Shown: in pieces, positions 13,801 through 26,182 of the stretch
Layout: each line of letters begins with the position of its first letter
Numbering within the stretch: the first letter of the stretch is position 1
From: Glossina fuscipes
Lineage: Eukaryota > Arthropoda > Insecta > Diptera > Glossinidae
Assembly: GCF_014805625.2 (NCBI RefSeq)
Contig: NW_023998464.1
Location: 2,755,622-2,819,621 of the forward strand
Length of the DNA: 64,000 nt
Direction: 5' to 3'
The notes under the pieces: generated by a model
Database searches by the model: none
Seen by the model: the letters and a program-made list of their open reading frames with translations, nothing else
Told to the model about the DNA's origin: nothing
Translations under genes and position numbers: made by a program

Positions 13801-16017
13801 CACATTCACAGAAAAGAAAAAAAGAAAAACGCGAGACAGATTTCTACAAATGAAATAATCTTAAACTATGGTGATCTTCTCTATATCCATAGCAGCAAAT
13901 AAGTAACTTGGAAATGGAGACAATAGAGATCTTTATAATATGAAAAAAAAAGCAAAGACGTTAAGCACGCACTATATTATGGTGGAAAAAATGGAAACAA
14001 ATCGTTAACATAACAAACTAAAGAAAAAACAACAAACAGGTCGTTACGTGGAAATCAAATGAATGAGAGAACTACCGCTAGTGTGTTTGTAGGAATTGGT
14101 GTCTCTGCAAGCACATGGAGGACTTGTTGTATAAGAAAAAAATTTTAAGATAAATCACAAGACAAATAGAAAAATGTCAAGTGTAATTTTTTAAAATGTA
14201 ATTGCATTACGAGTATTAATAAATTAAAAAAAAAAAAATATATAAAACACATATATGCTTATAAGTGCTTAATCATATGAGGCAGAAAAATGAGAATGCC
14301 ATGCTGGTTAGATGACATGTTAATACTTTTCGCCCTATTAGTTGCATCTTTTTTCACTAATTGTTGGGAATGTCAACTGCAAGCTATAACATTTTAAATA
14401 ATCTGAGCAAGAAAGTGAAATATCAAGACGTCTATCTGAAAATGTAGATAAATACCTTGTGTAGGTAAGGAATTATTTGGCAGTATTTCTTAATATAATA
14501 GCATTGCTACGTGCCTACTTTTAGTTTCCTATCTCAGTTTGCACGATCATAGAATCTTGACAATAGGTGAAAGATATTTCGACCATATACTTGCACTACA
14601 TCCGTGATCCAACATTTTAAGCTCAGTATGAATAAGTCCTTTTCATGAATGTCGCAAACGGTACGATAATTCTAGTAAACCATTATCGCCGCTCAGCTTG
14701 AGAGGCTCACAAACGCGTAGTAAAGAAATGATAAGTAACGTCTTGTTTAAGTAAAGGTCTTTCGTATTAAAAGTGATAAAGTTAAAGTTAAAAACCAACA
14801 ATTGTTCAATTAATCATAGATTTCATTGTGTTTACTCCCAAACTCATCTTCATTTACTTCTTCTTCTTCTTCTTCTTCTTTAAGGCAATGAACACTTAAG
14901 TGTACGAATATAAAGTGGAAAAGAGATGGAGTTAGAGAGATTGAAGTATGAATTCCGGAGTTTTTTCTCTTTTTGCTGTTAACGAATGTTAAACAACGTA
15001 GTTTGTATAAAGTGAATAATTGAAATGTCAAAGAGAAGCTAGAAAGTTGATGGCGGACACAACATAGCAGGTACTCAGGAGTGCACGTCTTTATTGAATG
15101 AGGCTATGTGCACGAATAAATAAAGATGAGCACCGCTCATGTAAAAGCGAAAACAAACCACTTTAGAGATTTTCAGATCTTCATTATCTGTACAATCCGT
15201 ACAGATACAAAGTAGATTCTAAAACTAGTGATTAATTATTTTCTAATAAGCAACCAATTAATTTTTAAAGATCGTCTTCAGTATTTTATTGTTATTGCTT
15301 AGGTTTCCCACTACAAGTTACGCAACTTGCTTGCTTGTATTTTCGTAGCCACTTCAATAAGGGATACGAATGCCTTTTCAGATTTTTTCTATTAATTTTA
15401 AAATTTTCCATGCCCGTCGTTCTCCTTCTTAATAACAGGATGCGATTGATTGTAGTTTATGGAATACGATAAATCTTTTTAAAGAGAAGATCTTAGATCG
15501 TTATACCTCACTTTCTAATATTCCGATTTCTTTGGTTTGAAAATGCAGATCACAACCATTACTATTGTTTTATGTTACTATTATTGTCCCGATCAAAGCG
15601 ATTTGTATTACTTTTAAATGTACAATCTACAAAAGGCTTAGATCCGCACATACGTATTAATTATCGCATTCAAGCTTTGCATTTGCTAAAGTAGACTTTC
15701 TTCAATTATATCCTGAAAAATGCAAAAAATTAAACTTACTTGGTTCCTATCCTATCGAATTTCTTCATTTACATGCGTGCTGGCCGGTAAAATGATTTCA
15801 TTCAGTCAACGGCTACGCATTCGTCCTCAGAGTGAAAAACAGACAAGTTTTATCAAAATATGTCGAAAGTTGTGATCTACGCTTGAAGACAAGAGTATAC
15901 GAAAAGGAGGAGGAGGATAGACGGGCACACCCTTTTTCAGGAAATCATTCTGGATGTCTTGTTGTTCACGATAACATGAAATGAAGCTTTAAAAACAATT
16001 TGCAAATTAATAGCTGG
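10841..16017. other. Non-coding, nothing recognised
   Basis: About 5 kb of AT-rich DNA with A-runs near 14228-14240 and the TTC repeat. The 109-codon frame at 10967-11296 and the 70-codon hydrophobic frame at 11738-11950 lack domains, good start context and neighbouring splice signals. Confidence 0.55.
14857..14880. repeat. (TTC)n microsatellite
   Basis: About eight TTC units. It accounts for the poly-Glu run in the 73-codon minus-strand frame here. Confidence 0.9.
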
Positions 16018-16385
16018 TTTTTATGCCCTACACCACTTGCGGTACGAGTGCGTTTTAAGTGCGTGCGGATGCATGTAACATCCAGAAGACCATGAGATAG
16101 ACCCATGCAATACCGATTGTTTCAGAATCACTTTCGAACTCCATCTAAGCTTATCTGTCCATCTGTCCGCCTTGTTTTCAGCCCGTAGGTCAGGATTTTT
16201 CAGATATTTTGCTGAAATCTTCTACATGGATTTCGCTATTGAAAATGTTTCACACGTGTGTTTGTGTGTTTTTTGACCGCTTCCCATATAACCACTTATT
16301 TGAAAATATAATAGTTGTATGAATAATTGTATTAACAGAAGGGGTATAGGGTATTTAATGGAGGCTCCGTGTTGTTTATAAATAA
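16018..16385 (+). repeat. Dispersed repeat family A, copy 5 (near full length)
   Basis: Begins CCCTACACCACTTGCGGTAC, then GCGGATGCATGTAACATCCA, GAGATAGACCCATGCAATAC, ATCTAAGCTTATCTGTCC and ATTGAAAATGTTTCA, and ends around GGGGTATAGGGTATTTAATG. It gives the clearest left end of the family. Confidence 0.75.
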
Positions 16386-18713
16386 TTTAAATTTTATGTA
16401 AATCACAGATCTCTGGCTTATAGGATCGAAAAGAAAATCAAAACCAGAAATATTACAGCTGCTTATGGCAATGCTGCGCATAAAAACAAATGTTCGCAAG
16501 AAGAGGAACTTTTTTGAGATAAGATCACGGCGTTTAAGATTAAAAACTCTTGATGGTTGATTAGATAGACAGATTAAATTAGTTATCATTTTTAATTTAT
16601 AGATTCAAGAGGTTCATTTTTTGAGAATAATAACTGTTTTCTGCCCATGAGGCAAAAACAGTCATTTACTAGTTGTGGGTAGGTTATGCCGTAGTGCTAT
16701 AAAGATCCAGATTAATCCTGTACAATTGAATCTGGGAGACAAGCAATCATGTTGCTAATATGGCTCCATTGGGGAACTTCAGAAATTACGTGTTTCTTTA
16801 TTAATCCTAGGTAGGATAAATCTTGCTTGTTAATTCTCGATTCTACAAAGTTTCTCTGTAGTTCTGCTTAGATATTGTCAACTGAATAATTTGCGAGGAA
16901 TGCTTTACGAATGCGACAGCACGAATCCAAGACACTAGTGGCATTAGGAATCTGACTTCGAATGTAGAATTGAAAGTTTTTAACATCGGGACTAGACATA
17001 TGTGAGAGAGATGATGACATTAATCCTTGAAAACTTGCGCTTCGGTGATTGTAAAGCGATATAATGTAGTTCTCGATTTTGTGCGCTTAATTTAGAAATG
17101 CAACGAATTTATCTTTATACTGAAAAATTTCAATCAATTTCGACCAAAGAAAATTGAAAACTTTTGTTAATAAATTTTAACCTGTCAAAAAACGCCCACA
17201 TATTTTTCTACAAAATGTTATCTCAAGGTATATTAATAATTTAAAGTGATTAAAAATTGCAGAGATTTCCGGATGGGCTGTGTTGGCTAAAATGGTGTTT
17301 AAAGTTTTTAAACGCGCTGTTAGTTTAACTTCATTTTTTAAGTTCTTTCCATTAGCGTGCAATCTGCCAGCACCCGTCCATGTTTAAACATTCTTCCTCA
17401 TCTTCGTCCTTCGACAATCTTATGGCTGAAAGTGTAGTTTTTAGCGTGTAGGGCAAAGATAAAATCGCACGTTTTATACTCTACGCGTTGCCAAGAAAAT
17501 GTATAATTCAATAACTGAATCCCTCGTCCTCATCATTTAATTTCACTTACCCTCTGCCTTGATGCACCTACACAGACATATTTAAGTTTGTAAATCCTTT
17601 TAAATGAACATAAAGACATCAATGAGTTCATTGGAGTAGTTAGAAGTTAGCTGGGCGGCAACTTCCCAACACATATTCATTTGCCAAAGGCATTCCTTTT
17701 TAAGCGCCCCTGGAAAACCCTTTAATTCGAGAAAAGTTTTTATCAACTCATCTAATTTTTTCCATATATTCTCAGGGAATTAAAGCATTCATTAGGTCAA
17801 TAAAAACTCAAAATAGTTATTAAAAGATGATCGGAAAAGTGGTTTCCACCTTTGGTGGTTAAACTATGTAAGAATCTGATATTTCCACTTTATCAAGGTA
17901 TACATGATATTTTTGATTTCCCGAAGCCGTAATTTTAATTGTTACGCAAGACCGTTGTTCTACGTTCAGATTTCTCTTACCTAAGCTTGCATAAGTTAAC
18001 GTATATACCATCAGTTCACTGTTTTCCTTTCCCCAACCTGGCACGTCATAAATGGTAAGCTGCATTCTTTACCTATCAAACAATGGAGTTTCGAAAAGAT
18101 GAATTTTATACCGCTCTAGCACATATATCTTTCGCTCAATAAAAAATACCTTAACGGGAAACCCAGTTCTATGATAATTTCGTTTGCGCAATTATATGAG
18201 TCTGTTGCTAACAGCCGTCTCAAGGGTTTATACATCGTTTCTCTGACGTCCTTTGGTGCTATTTCACTGTTACGTAAGAAACTGCTCTGTTAATTGCATT
18301 TGAAAGGCGAAAAGGAATAAACAAAGCACTCTGTATAACTGTTCAGTTTTTTGGCATGCGATTTGTTCGATGAGATGGTGGTTTCCGTAGGTCTGTAAGT
18401 TTTACCGTGACTTACTTGCCCGGCCTATGGCGTGTTTTGTACGCCTGTATCCCTATGAACGGCTCAAGGCGTGATGAGAAACTCAGCAGAGTCTGGGCTG
18501 GATTCTGGAATTCTATTGAATAAGAAGAAACGAAAAAATAACAATCTATATAAATTCACCAATTCACATAAATATGTCTACTTATGCATTTAAAAATGCA
18601 CGCGTATACATAAAAATCTAACTAAAGTGTATTTTTTGTTATGTTTTTTAGTAAATTATTTGACAGAATGCTTATCAGTGGTTTAACGTGACGATGAAGC
18701 TGACATAAGAACA
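16386..18713. other. Non-coding upstream of the candidate exon
   Basis: No clear repeat. A somewhat GC-richer patch lies at 18395-18515. The 68-codon minus-strand frame at 17859-18065 has an unusually ordinary amino-acid mix (see findings). The promoter or 5' UTR of the 18714 exon would lie in the last part, but no clear TATA/Inr was seen. Confidence 0.5.
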
Positions 18714-18797
18714 ATGGCATCATCTAATCGACTTGATTTTCTTTACCAAAATTTACGAAGAAAATTCAAAAGTTGTTTATATAAATCACAACGGAAG
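18714..18797 (+). CDS. Candidate first coding exon (28 codons) of a split gene
   Basis: ATG lies in a near-ideal fly start context (AACAATGG), with an in-frame TAA 30 bases upstream. It opens 28 codons ending exactly at AAG|GTACGC, a good splice donor, in phase 0. The peptide is strongly basic (MASSNRLDFLYQN, then LRRKFKS and KSQRK) with one cysteine and no membrane segment. Read on past the donor, the frame continues into GT-repeat-like sequence and stops, as expected for intron. The next plausible exon, 20786-20876, joins without a frameshift. I do not recognise the protein. The short basic leader could be an isoform-specific N-terminus from an internal promoter. Evidence is signal-based only, so a chance match is possible. 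Confidence 0.4.
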
Positions 18798-19504
18798 GTA
18801 CGCGTGTGTATATGCAGACTTGTATGCGTGCATTTGTACATTGTCAAGAATTTTTATATGTTTCGTTGGGAAAAGTATGCTACAACAGAAGTAGAAAGGG
18901 GCGCTTTGCGGACGTATGATTGGTAAAATTGAATTGGCTGAGTAACATACATGACGCACTAGCTATAAATCTTAGAATATGTATACACAAGTCACACAAA
19001 TTTTACTTTTTGTGTGCTGTAGATTTCTTTCAATTCTTTTTTGTTTTTTTTCTTCTTTGCTACAACAGGCAACAAAATGATGAGGCCATAAATCAAGGAT
19101 AATCTACTTTTCAGGATCATAATTTTTATATGAAATTGACAGACATTGTCCTCCGCTGTGCCACAATAGCTCAACCAAACGCAAGCGATTCTTTTAAATT
19201 TCATTAATTTTAGCAGAGAGTGAAAGGCAGATCATTGTGAAGTTTCGAAATTTTCGATTGCTTACATGGTAACGTTTCTTTGCAAAGAACGCCTAATGCC
19301 CGAACTTATTGCTTTTATAAATCCGGACTTCGTCGAAAAATGTGAATATTTACGAAAATTTTAATAAAAAGATTTATTTTCCGCCAATAAAAGAGCCCAA
19401 AAGTAATATTTACAAATTTATACAAATGTATATTTCAGTTCACTATACTCTAAGAGCATGCACTGTTTTCTCTACTCCACATTCTTTGTGATGTAAGCGT
19501 ATAT

Positions 19505-19810
19505 TAGGTTTATGCGAATGTATGCAACACTTAGGAGGACTTCAGGTATACCCACCTTTTATTATACCAATCACGATCACTTTCTAAAACGATCTAAGCT
19601 TATCTGTCCTTCTCTCTGCTATGATTCCTTGTGATCAGCTTAGAGATTGTAATTTTTTATTTATTTTGATGAATTTTGGTAAAGCGACCTGTTCGGGGTC
19701 AAGGACAAAAGTTATTGAAAATGCTTCGGGTCGGACGAGTTTTCCGGTCATTTTCCATATAAAGTCTTACTTTGACCATTCGTCAAATAACTATGCTAAA
19801 TCCAGTGATG
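19505..19810 (+). repeat. Dispersed repeat family A, copy 6
   Basis: Shows GCAACACTTAGGAGGACTTC, TTTTATTATACCAATCACG, CGATCTAAGCTTATCTGTCC, GGGGTCAAGGACAAAAG and TATTGAAAATGCTTCGGG. The 75-codon frame within it is repeat-derived. Confidence 0.7.
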
Positions 19811-20744
19811 AAGCGCATCCTTTACAGTGTTTGATCAAAAATATATAAAATATTAAGTTAAAATATAATGTCTACCAATAATAAAATTTTTCTAATCGCA
19901 GGGCTCGTTTAAGCAAATATTCAGACACCTCTGAAAGAAGAAACGAGTTCTATATGCAATCCGGAAGTATTAAGCACAAAGAATGATAATGACAAAATTT
20001 AGGAGCCCTCTGTAAAGGAACAAAAAGCCATTACTTTATTTAATCTCACAAGTCTGTTTACTATTATGTGCCAGTATATTATGTATTTATTTCCCCTAAC
20101 TTTTAGAAGGTTCTACTCATTCCAAAAAAATACCTTCTCATTCTCGTAACATTTTCATATTTTCTTAAATGAACTTTCCGTCTCCTTGGTTTCTAATATA
20201 AAGCAAGAGACCGCCACACACACATAGCATTTATTTCATAAAAAAAAAAAAAAACGAACTGAAGCTGCGACTTTTCAAAATCGAACCTCGATTGGCCATC
20301 TCTGATGTTAAAAGTGGTACGTATTCGAAAATTTTCATATGTATTCGCTTTTAAATGACTTCAGAGATTTGTAGGAAACGTGAAAAAATAATTCAAAAAG
20401 TAAGAGAAAAAGAAAAAAAAAAAAAAAGACTCGGAATTGACAGATTTATGTTGTACACATAACAAATGTAGTTTACGCACATCAGTAAAGTGCTGATGTA
20501 TACATTTACCAGCTCATGCACGCACATCCATACTCTATAATAATCTATAATTTATACAATTTTCTTCGTTTTCTTTTCATTTGTTTCGTAATCATAGGTC
20601 CCAAAGTATGTACATACATACGTATGCACGCGTATTCATATATTGTCATCTAGATATCAAGTAGAGAAATACAGACGAATGACATCTTTAACTGGATATC
20701 AATTTCACATAAAGCATAAAAGAAAAAAAATGATATATTTCGTA

Positions 20745-20768
20745 TTTTTTTTTTTTTTTTTTTTTTTT
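20745..20768. repeat. 24-base poly(T) run
   Basis: Uninterrupted T24. It lies 16 bases upstream of the candidate acceptor AG at 20784-20785 and may serve as its polypyrimidine tract. Confidence 0.95.
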
Positions 20769-20785
20769 ATTTTGTTTTTCTTTAG

Positions 20786-20876
20786 CCTTTGGTGGAAGCA
20801 TCGCCACATTCCAGGAAAATGAAAACACAAGAAAAGTGGATGAAATGGTATCATGGTACATTGCCGAACAGTTTAG
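20786..20876 (+). CDS. Candidate internal coding exon (91 nt) of the same split gene
   Basis: The segment is preceded by a 24-T run and TTTTTCTTTAG, a strong polypyrimidine tract and acceptor, and followed by TTTAG|GTAATG, a good donor. Joined in phase 0 to the exon at 18714-18797, it reads 30 codons plus one base: PLVEASPHSRKMKTQ, then EKWMKWYHGTLPNSL. The W-Y-H-G is the kind of start seen in SH2 domains, and an xKPL...WYHG order occurs just before the SH2 of FES/FER-type kinases, but the conserved R/E residues that should follow are absent. The SH2 idea is therefore only a hint. A second frame is also open across the exon (FGGSIATFQ...), so the coding frame is not proven. No continuing SH2 or kinase exon was found in the window. 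Confidence 0.4.
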
Positions 20877-23513
20877 GTAATGAGAGGGGGGTCAAACCAG
20901 CTAACCCTTATACGTGTACATATTTGACGCATTAAATGTCAGTGCAAATAACTCAAGTTTATTCATAAAAATCACCACTGACAGCAGGAGCAGCAGCCAT
21001 CTTTGCCGGCAACCATCTTTTAAACGTATACACTCTGACAGAGGGCCATACATAGTTAAGGCATTAGCAACATGCATGATGGTCATTTGATTATTGCTTT
21101 GCTCAAATATATGTTTGTTGATAGTCTTAAATCTTTGAATCTCAATCTATTTTAATGTTCTTTTTCTAAATGTCTTTCAGTTCATTTTCCCTTTTTTATA
21201 GATTAAGTTTCCCTTCTCTTTTTTCTTATTTATGTGTTGTGCAATGATAGCGTAAATTTAACGACATCATTGTGGATATTATTTTTAGTATTAAGAAGGT
21301 TGCATTAGGAGTTGTTGTAAACATTAAATGACAAGTTGAGAGCAAAATGATTATTAGTGGTAGAATCAATCCAACGTTATTAATTCTAAAGTTAAATCTT
21401 AAACGGAATTTTCACCTTATTTTGTAAAGCTACCTAGAAATCATCTGTCATATATCATTTAGAAGTCAGCTGATCTCACGTCCTATTGGTCCACACTCTG
21501 TTGCAGAATGTCTTCCTTTGCATATGTTTGCAGGGCATTAAATTAAAATAGCGCCGTTTTCAATTGTCTCAAGCTTGGTCAGATGATTTAAGCTGATCTA
21601 TAATCAATCAAGTCGTCTTGGTGCGACTTAAATTGCATACCATGTAAGTTGTCTAGAAAGTTTCCATCCTTTAAAAGATTTCCGCTTGATGATTATTTTC
21701 TTTATTGATTATTAATTCCTTAACACGTTTTGTTTCGAAGAAATCGTTGATCATTATATCAGCAAACACATCGTTCGTCAGTTTGGGCAAACCCGCCCTT
21801 GAATACATCCCAGCCATTTGATCCCCTTGATGTCAATGTGACATCGCCTTTGTTAAGATTTGGGAAGTGTAGACAAATTTTAGATGGGACGTCCAATGGA
21901 AAGATGGATTTGCCATTATTAAATAATATCAATTAAGTTTAACTTATTAAATTTTTTTTAAATTTAAGATTTATAATTTAAACATTTCCCCTACATTTTC
22001 ATCTTCACAAACCCTAGTCAATGTAGATGAAATCTACAATTTATTTTTTTCTTCTCCAGAAACCTACTTCTCAATATTTATAGTTTAATAATTTCATATT
22101 GTTTTCTCAAATGTTGATTAATTATATTAAAAAATTGACTTATTATTTTTGTTGCTGCTACTAGCATCATTAGAAGTATTATATTAATATCATTATCATT
22201 GTTATTAAATAAAAAAATTCTGGATGAATTTTGGAATAAGCATTTATTATGTTTTAACAATTAATTTTAATTTAATTGAGCAGAAAACTGTTCGCTTGGC
22301 TGCAGTAACATGAGCTATTTTTATTTTAAAAATCCTCTTGTCCCAAACGTAAACCTTTTTTGTACTATTGTTATTAACTTGTTCTGTCACAAGATAAAAT
22401 AGAGCGCCTTATGCAATTGCTTTTCTGACCTGTAACTGAACTATCTATAATGGCTTCTTTTGACTTGAAATCATTGTTACAAATCGATTTCTATAATCGA
22501 GAACAAAAATAGTCGCTCGTAGGCATGTCAGATGAGTACAATGTTTGCAAAACATCATGTTGTTGAAGAAGTGAGTAACAACTATGCGGGTGTAGGATGG
22601 TACATTACGCAAAGAATAAAGCCGGCCTTTAGGTGGCCTAAAAAATATTCTCTATTGACTGCTCTGCGAAAATAGTATTCCATGAGTAGCACAATGATAG
22701 GCGGAAATCGTCAATATGACTTTTATTTGTTATCTATATCAACGTGATTTCGTCCATCATTTGAACCACTTGATGGTGCCATTGAGTGCAACTATATCAA
22801 GATATGAAGGAGCTTACATTGACATTCGAAGCGCACTTATATGTAAAACTAAAAAATTTCCCCTAATTTTTGAAGGAAGTGTAAGACTTGGAAGTCGCTC
22901 CACTAGAAAATCTTTTAATTTTCCAAAATTCGGACAAATCACTATATTATTGAAAATGAAGATCTGTAAGCGTTAAAAATGATGAGGCCTTCGTATAAGT
23001 TTTGGCACTTTCATCAGCTGATGATCTCTGTGCATAGGCGAGGAACAATGTTATTTCAAAGCAATTAAACAAGTCAAAGTATTATAGTTTGGCAAGGTAA
23101 CCCTAAAATACCGCACCCTTCTGCTTCAGCTAATAGAATTCTTTAAACGTCTATATCTGTCAAATTCAGCACAAAAAATTTTCTTCACAAAATTGGTAAG
23201 AAGTTAAAATTTTTCGCCGCATAAAGGCCTGCTCTTTGTCAGAACATTTATATACGAGAATGAAGAGGCCAATTCCATCCTATCTACATTGTTTTGTATA
23301 AGATCTACTTTTCACTTATTTGAGTGGAGATATATTTATAATTGCAACATTTTTTCAGTCTTTTCAAAATAAGAAGATACTTGACGCATTTGTATCTGCT
23401 TTTAATAACGTCCACGCTTGGACTGAAATGTGCCTGTGTTTTAAATTTCCGCAAATTGTCGCGAAATTTGCGACCGTCACGATGAAAACACAAGTGTATA
23501 AATGGATATAATT

Positions 23514-23533
23514 ACGGACGGACGGACGGACGT
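23514..23533. repeat. (GGAC)n tetranucleotide repeat
   Basis: Five GGAC-type units. Upstream, TTTCCGCAAATTGTCGCG resembles the block that precedes the 'GACGGACAG' motif in family B, so this may be a decayed family B fragment (about 23425-23535). Confidence 0.75.
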
Positions 23534-24847
23534 GAAAGTTTCCACTGATTCAGAATCGATTAATGCAATATAACGATATTTCTGCACACGCTTAATATTA
23601 ATGTTAACGGCAACAAGTTGTGGTACAATTTTTTATCAACAATATCATAATGAATACTTAAGGACACGAATTTTCTTTGGCAGGTTCAGTAGCGTAATCA
23701 CTGATCTATACTGCTTGCATTCAGGTAGAAAGATGAACTCTCAGCTATCAAACGGGAAAAAGTGACCTTTTCTTATAAGATTCTATGGCTGAATCCAAAG
23801 GTATAAAGATTTACTTTGTTTTACGACTCGTTCAACTATTAATATAATTGAAACTGAAATCAGTTAGAAAAGCTTTCAAGCTCATCTCTTAGTTTGCGAA
23901 CCTTCATCTAAATGTTGTCGAATTCGGTTTTAAAAAATCGCTTTTAATTAAATTCTCAAAGAAATAACGATCAAATTAATTTATTTTAAACTTTTTTCTT
24001 TTTTTAAATGAATGAATAAAGGCGTCTAAAGAAAAGGGGAAAAAAATGAGTAATTATAAAAACGTATATACGCATAACCATGCACACACGCACATACATA
24101 GGTAAACATAAACATAATTCATGTCAACGCTTGAAACCCTTTCAATAAATTTCGGTTTTAATAAAATGACAAAATGAAACTAAATGACAGAAAAAACTCA
24201 TAAAATAACAACGAAAGCGGACCGACCATAGCACAATGAATTAAATAAAAGTGCCAGCAACAACAATAACAAAGACAGTAATAATAAACATAAAAATGAC
24301 TCTAATCAAGTTTTTGACAATAAAAATCCACCTAAAAGTGACCGGACAACAGCAAATAGAATGAAATTGTAACGGAAAGCGGGTAAAAAAACAACAAAAC
24401 CAAAAAAAATAAATATAATAATAATAATAAGAAGACGGCGTAGAAGAGGAGCGCGATGAGAAATTGACACTTGAAAAACAATATGGCGGTTAAAAAAAGG
24501 TTTCATGTTTTATGTATTAAGTTAATGATGGGAGAGAGGTTGGGTGGGGTAATCGAACGTCAAAAGATATAAAAAAAATTTATAGATTTCGTAACGAAAT
24601 TGTTATTTAAGGAGGAGTCTGTTTAAAAAGATAATCGATATGAACACTAAATGTAGAAAAATAATACGTCCGCACATAGATTAACCTATACATATATAAA
24701 TATATGCACATATACTTAAACACTGTTCTTTCTTTAAGTAATAAAACAATGTCACGCAATTTAAAATAACGAAAAATGTCAAATTTTGAGTGATTTACAA
24801 TCGAGAGCAGACGGACAAAATATGTTTGAGCGAGTTTTGGTTCGTAA

Positions 24848-24850
<3 letters not shown>

Positions 24851-24889
<39 letters not shown>
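24851..24889. repeat. (TA)n microsatellite
   Basis: About 19 TA units. The poly-YI start of the minus-strand 94-codon frame is an artefact of this repeat. Confidence 0.95.
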
Positions 24890-24894
<5 letters not shown>

Positions 24895-25011
24895 AGCATT
24901 ATTTTTTGCCTTGGTTAAGCTGTCTGTGTCAGTGTTAGTATTTATGGCGGTCTGTTATTGATCGTGATAAACAGGCAGAGCTGAGAAGATGTTATGATGA
25001 TGACGACGGAC

Positions 25012-25041
25012 GACAAAGATGATGATGATGATGATGACGAT
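25012..25041. repeat. (GAT)n microsatellite
   Basis: Imperfect GAC/GAT triplets, continuing the GATGATGACGACGG series just upstream. Confidence 0.85.
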
Positions 25042-25798
25042 GAAGCGTAAAAAGACACAGAAAATATTTTTGGGTGTCTTTGTTGTATATTTGTTGTGCA
25101 TTCTCTCATACGAGCACATTATTCATATATGACAACACAATGGGTTGTCTCTGTAATTTTTTTTTTCAGGCATTACCAGCAGAGAGTTTATAATTTCTTC
25201 AATGCAAACGCATGCAAGTATATGCAAGCAATTGTATGCGAGGAAGTTTGTTTTTAAAAGCATGAAATATATTTTGTCGATCTTCCTTTAAATATTCATA
25301 CATGTTATGATTTTGTCTTTGACATGAATGCTTATCTGAAAAGTTAGAAGGATATCAACGGAAAACTTTCACTCTCTAGTCGGTTACTGACAATATTCTC
25401 AATACAAAAGGACAACAAAAGCGGAATAGTGCACAGTTTGAGGTTTACTTGACTATTGGCCTCGCGCGCAACATGTAACTTATAAAACCCAAGGCGACAA
25501 ACAAAGTGAGCTCTGCTTTATAGATTTTCGTTACGCATTCATATTCAATTAACTCTGCATACAGCTTGAGTATCATAAATAAAAGTATGTCTCATATTGT
25601 AGACAAAAGCAAAGAATATAAAAAGAGAAAATTTCACATTTTTAATTTGCCATGACAATTTGCTGCCGCTTTCACTCTTCCTCTTCGTCACTTATTTAGA
25701 CAGATGCCTGCCTGCCTAACTCATCAATCTGTTGGATATTCTTTTCCCTTTCCCATCTAGAATCTTCAACAGTTTTTACATTAATGTAATCTTTTTTT

Positions 25799-25866
25799 CT
25801 GTCTTTCGCCCTCTCTTTCTTTCTTTCTTGCTTGCTTAATTTCTCCTTTTCTTTCTTCTTCTTATA
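25799..25866. repeat. Polypyrimidine tract with CTTT/CTTG units
   Basis: About 65 bases almost wholly C/T (TCTTTCTTTCTTGCTTGC core). It could act as a splice polypyrimidine tract or form unusual structure. No exon with good signals follows it. Confidence 0.7.
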
Positions 25867-26162
25867 CTGCCAGTCCCTACGTTATTTATTACAACCATAT
25901 GGAAAATATGAATATTACGACGATGATCCATACAATTCGAATAATGCTTTTCTAATATGTTCATAATTTCAACTGCATTTTTGGTTGATTTTAATGAAGT
26001 CTGATAAGAACTAATGTTCTCTAGTTTACGTTTTATTACTAATGAATTATATTATCACGTTTGAATCTAAAACCCACCAGATACATTTTCAAAATGAGTG
26101 CCAGGCCAGTGTTCTCTGTAAGTCGGTGTCTATCAAATGTGTATGTATGAAATCGGAATTTT

Positions 26163-26182
26163 TGTATATATATATATATATA
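26163..26182. repeat. (TA)n microsatellite, short
   Basis: Nine to ten TA units within AT-rich DNA. Confidence 0.85.

Larger units (their letters stand above)
18798..20785 (+). other. Putative intron between the two candidate exons
   Basis: GT (18798) to AG (20785), 1988 bases, with a family A repeat copy at 19505-19810, A-runs near 20240-20260 and 20410-20430, and a T24 tract beside the acceptor. It holds no other recognisable coding sequence. It is an intron only if the two flanking exon calls are right. Confidence 0.3.

Noticed and set aside
17551..17621. Minus-strand ATG exon-like stretch ending at a strong GG|GTAAGTG donor
   Set aside because: The start context is weak, the peptide has no recognisable features and no downstream acceptor in phase was found.
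25181..25229. Possible exon after TTTTTTTTTCAG that could follow the 20786-20876 exon
   Set aside because: The joined frame is open for a short distance, but the donor is poor, the peptide does not continue an SH2 domain and soon reaches a stop.
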